DNA from: a virus
Virus record (IMG/VR): IMGVR_UViG_3300042090_001664
Span: 1-50,332 of that record
DNA length: 50,332 nt
Strand: one strand, 5' to 3'
Position 1 is the first letter of the stretch. Every line of letters starts with the position of its first letter. A program made the translations under genes and the position numbers. Positions 50,225-50,332 of this stretch are shown here, in pieces. The notes beneath the pieces were generated by a model. It worked only from the letters and a program-made list of their open reading frames with translations, had not been told where the DNA came from and did no database searches.

Positions 50225-50260
50225 TCGGAGCAAGGTAGCGCTCCGCGGGTGACCTGTCAC
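50205..50260 (-). promoter_or_regulatory. Early promoter and leader of the modification operon
   Basis: On the minus strand: -35 GTGACA (50255-50260, holding the stop codon of the upstream partial gene), 17-base spacer, -10 TACCTT (50232-50237), seven bases, then GGACGACAAGCACGCGCACG (50224 down to 50205). It lies 55 bases before the DUF488 ATG. Confidence 0.7.
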
Positions 50261-50332
50261 CCCTCCGGGATCGGTCGCGCGACATCGCCCTTGAAGCGCT
50301 CGCGGAGGTCCTCCACGACCGTCTTCATCCAT
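50257..50332 (-). CDS. C-terminal end of an upstream early gene (partial)
   Basis: A minus-strand frame enters from the right edge and ends at TGA (50257-50259). The visible part reads MKTVVEDLRERFKGDVARPIPEG from the ATG at 50328, or continues further upstream. Its stop lies inside the -35 of the next promoter, the same arrangement as at 44 kb. Too short to assign. Confidence 0.5.
   Translation of the reverse strand, partial: WMKTVVEDLRERFKGDVARPIPEG

Noticed and set aside
1-50332. tRNA or rRNA genes
   Set aside because: No cloverleaf or conserved rRNA segment was noticed in the intergenic gaps, which are nearly all short.

Overview
The window is a contiguous piece of a tailed-phage or prophage genome with very high GC and strongly GC-biased third codon positions. 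The plus strand (1-38323) is a long run of late genes: head, contractile tail, baseplate, fibres or receptor-binding proteins, and lysis. The minus strand (38344-50332) holds tightly overlapping early-type genes for recombination, DNA modification and small zinc proteins. The tail genes follow the order of phage Mu (sheath, tube, tape measure, gpN, gpP-like hub, gp45-like spike, gp46, gp47, gp48-like), so this is a Mu-tail-like myovirus. Terminase, an identifiable portal, integrase and repressor are not visible; the head module is cut at the left edge. High GC and several short Cys-rich lipoproteins of a kind common in Myxococcota make a myxobacterium-like host plausible, but this is inference.

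Layout. 1-4770: end of a Pro-rich head protein, a Dps-like/ParB-like fusion, a group of tandem hairpins, a scaffold-like protein, the major capsid protein with a 13-bp hairpin behind it, and small head-completion candidates, one with a possible -1 frameshift. 4828-10261: accessory virion-type proteins (a poly-Gly protein, a P-loop protein, an 8-Cys lipoprotein). 10265-23778: tail and baseplate. 23779-25470: an apparently intact IS200/IS605-type element with divergent tnpA and tnpB, inserted in the late operon. 25471-34185: fibre-like proteins, interrupted by an antisense lipoprotein gene (27727-28020) with its own promoter. The last four members (30124-34185) carry membrane anchors, a lipobox or a signal peptide, which is unusual for virion-type proteins. 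34211-38323: papain-like protease, small lipoproteins and membrane proteins, a permuted NlpC/P60-like enzyme and a GH24-like lysozyme, closed by a UUCG-capped terminator.

The minus strand reads as two early operons. The promoter at 50205-50260 precedes DUF488, several small proteins, an SF2 helicase, an SPPF-type DNA methyltransferase and a DpdA-like DNA transglycosylase: a DNA-modification operon. The promoter at 44665-44720 precedes a RecA-like ATPase, zinc/iron-binding proteins and an AddB/Cas4-like iron-staple nuclease: a recombination operon. Both promoters, and that of the antisense lipoprotein gene, have a -35/-10 pair followed by the same start-site sequence GGACGACA; in the two early operons the identity covers 20 bp. 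Among the most notable signals are this shared promoter/leader family, the DpdA-DUF488-methyltransferase operon, the group of envelope-targeted fibre-like proteins and lipoproteins, and the Dps-ParB fusion in the head module.
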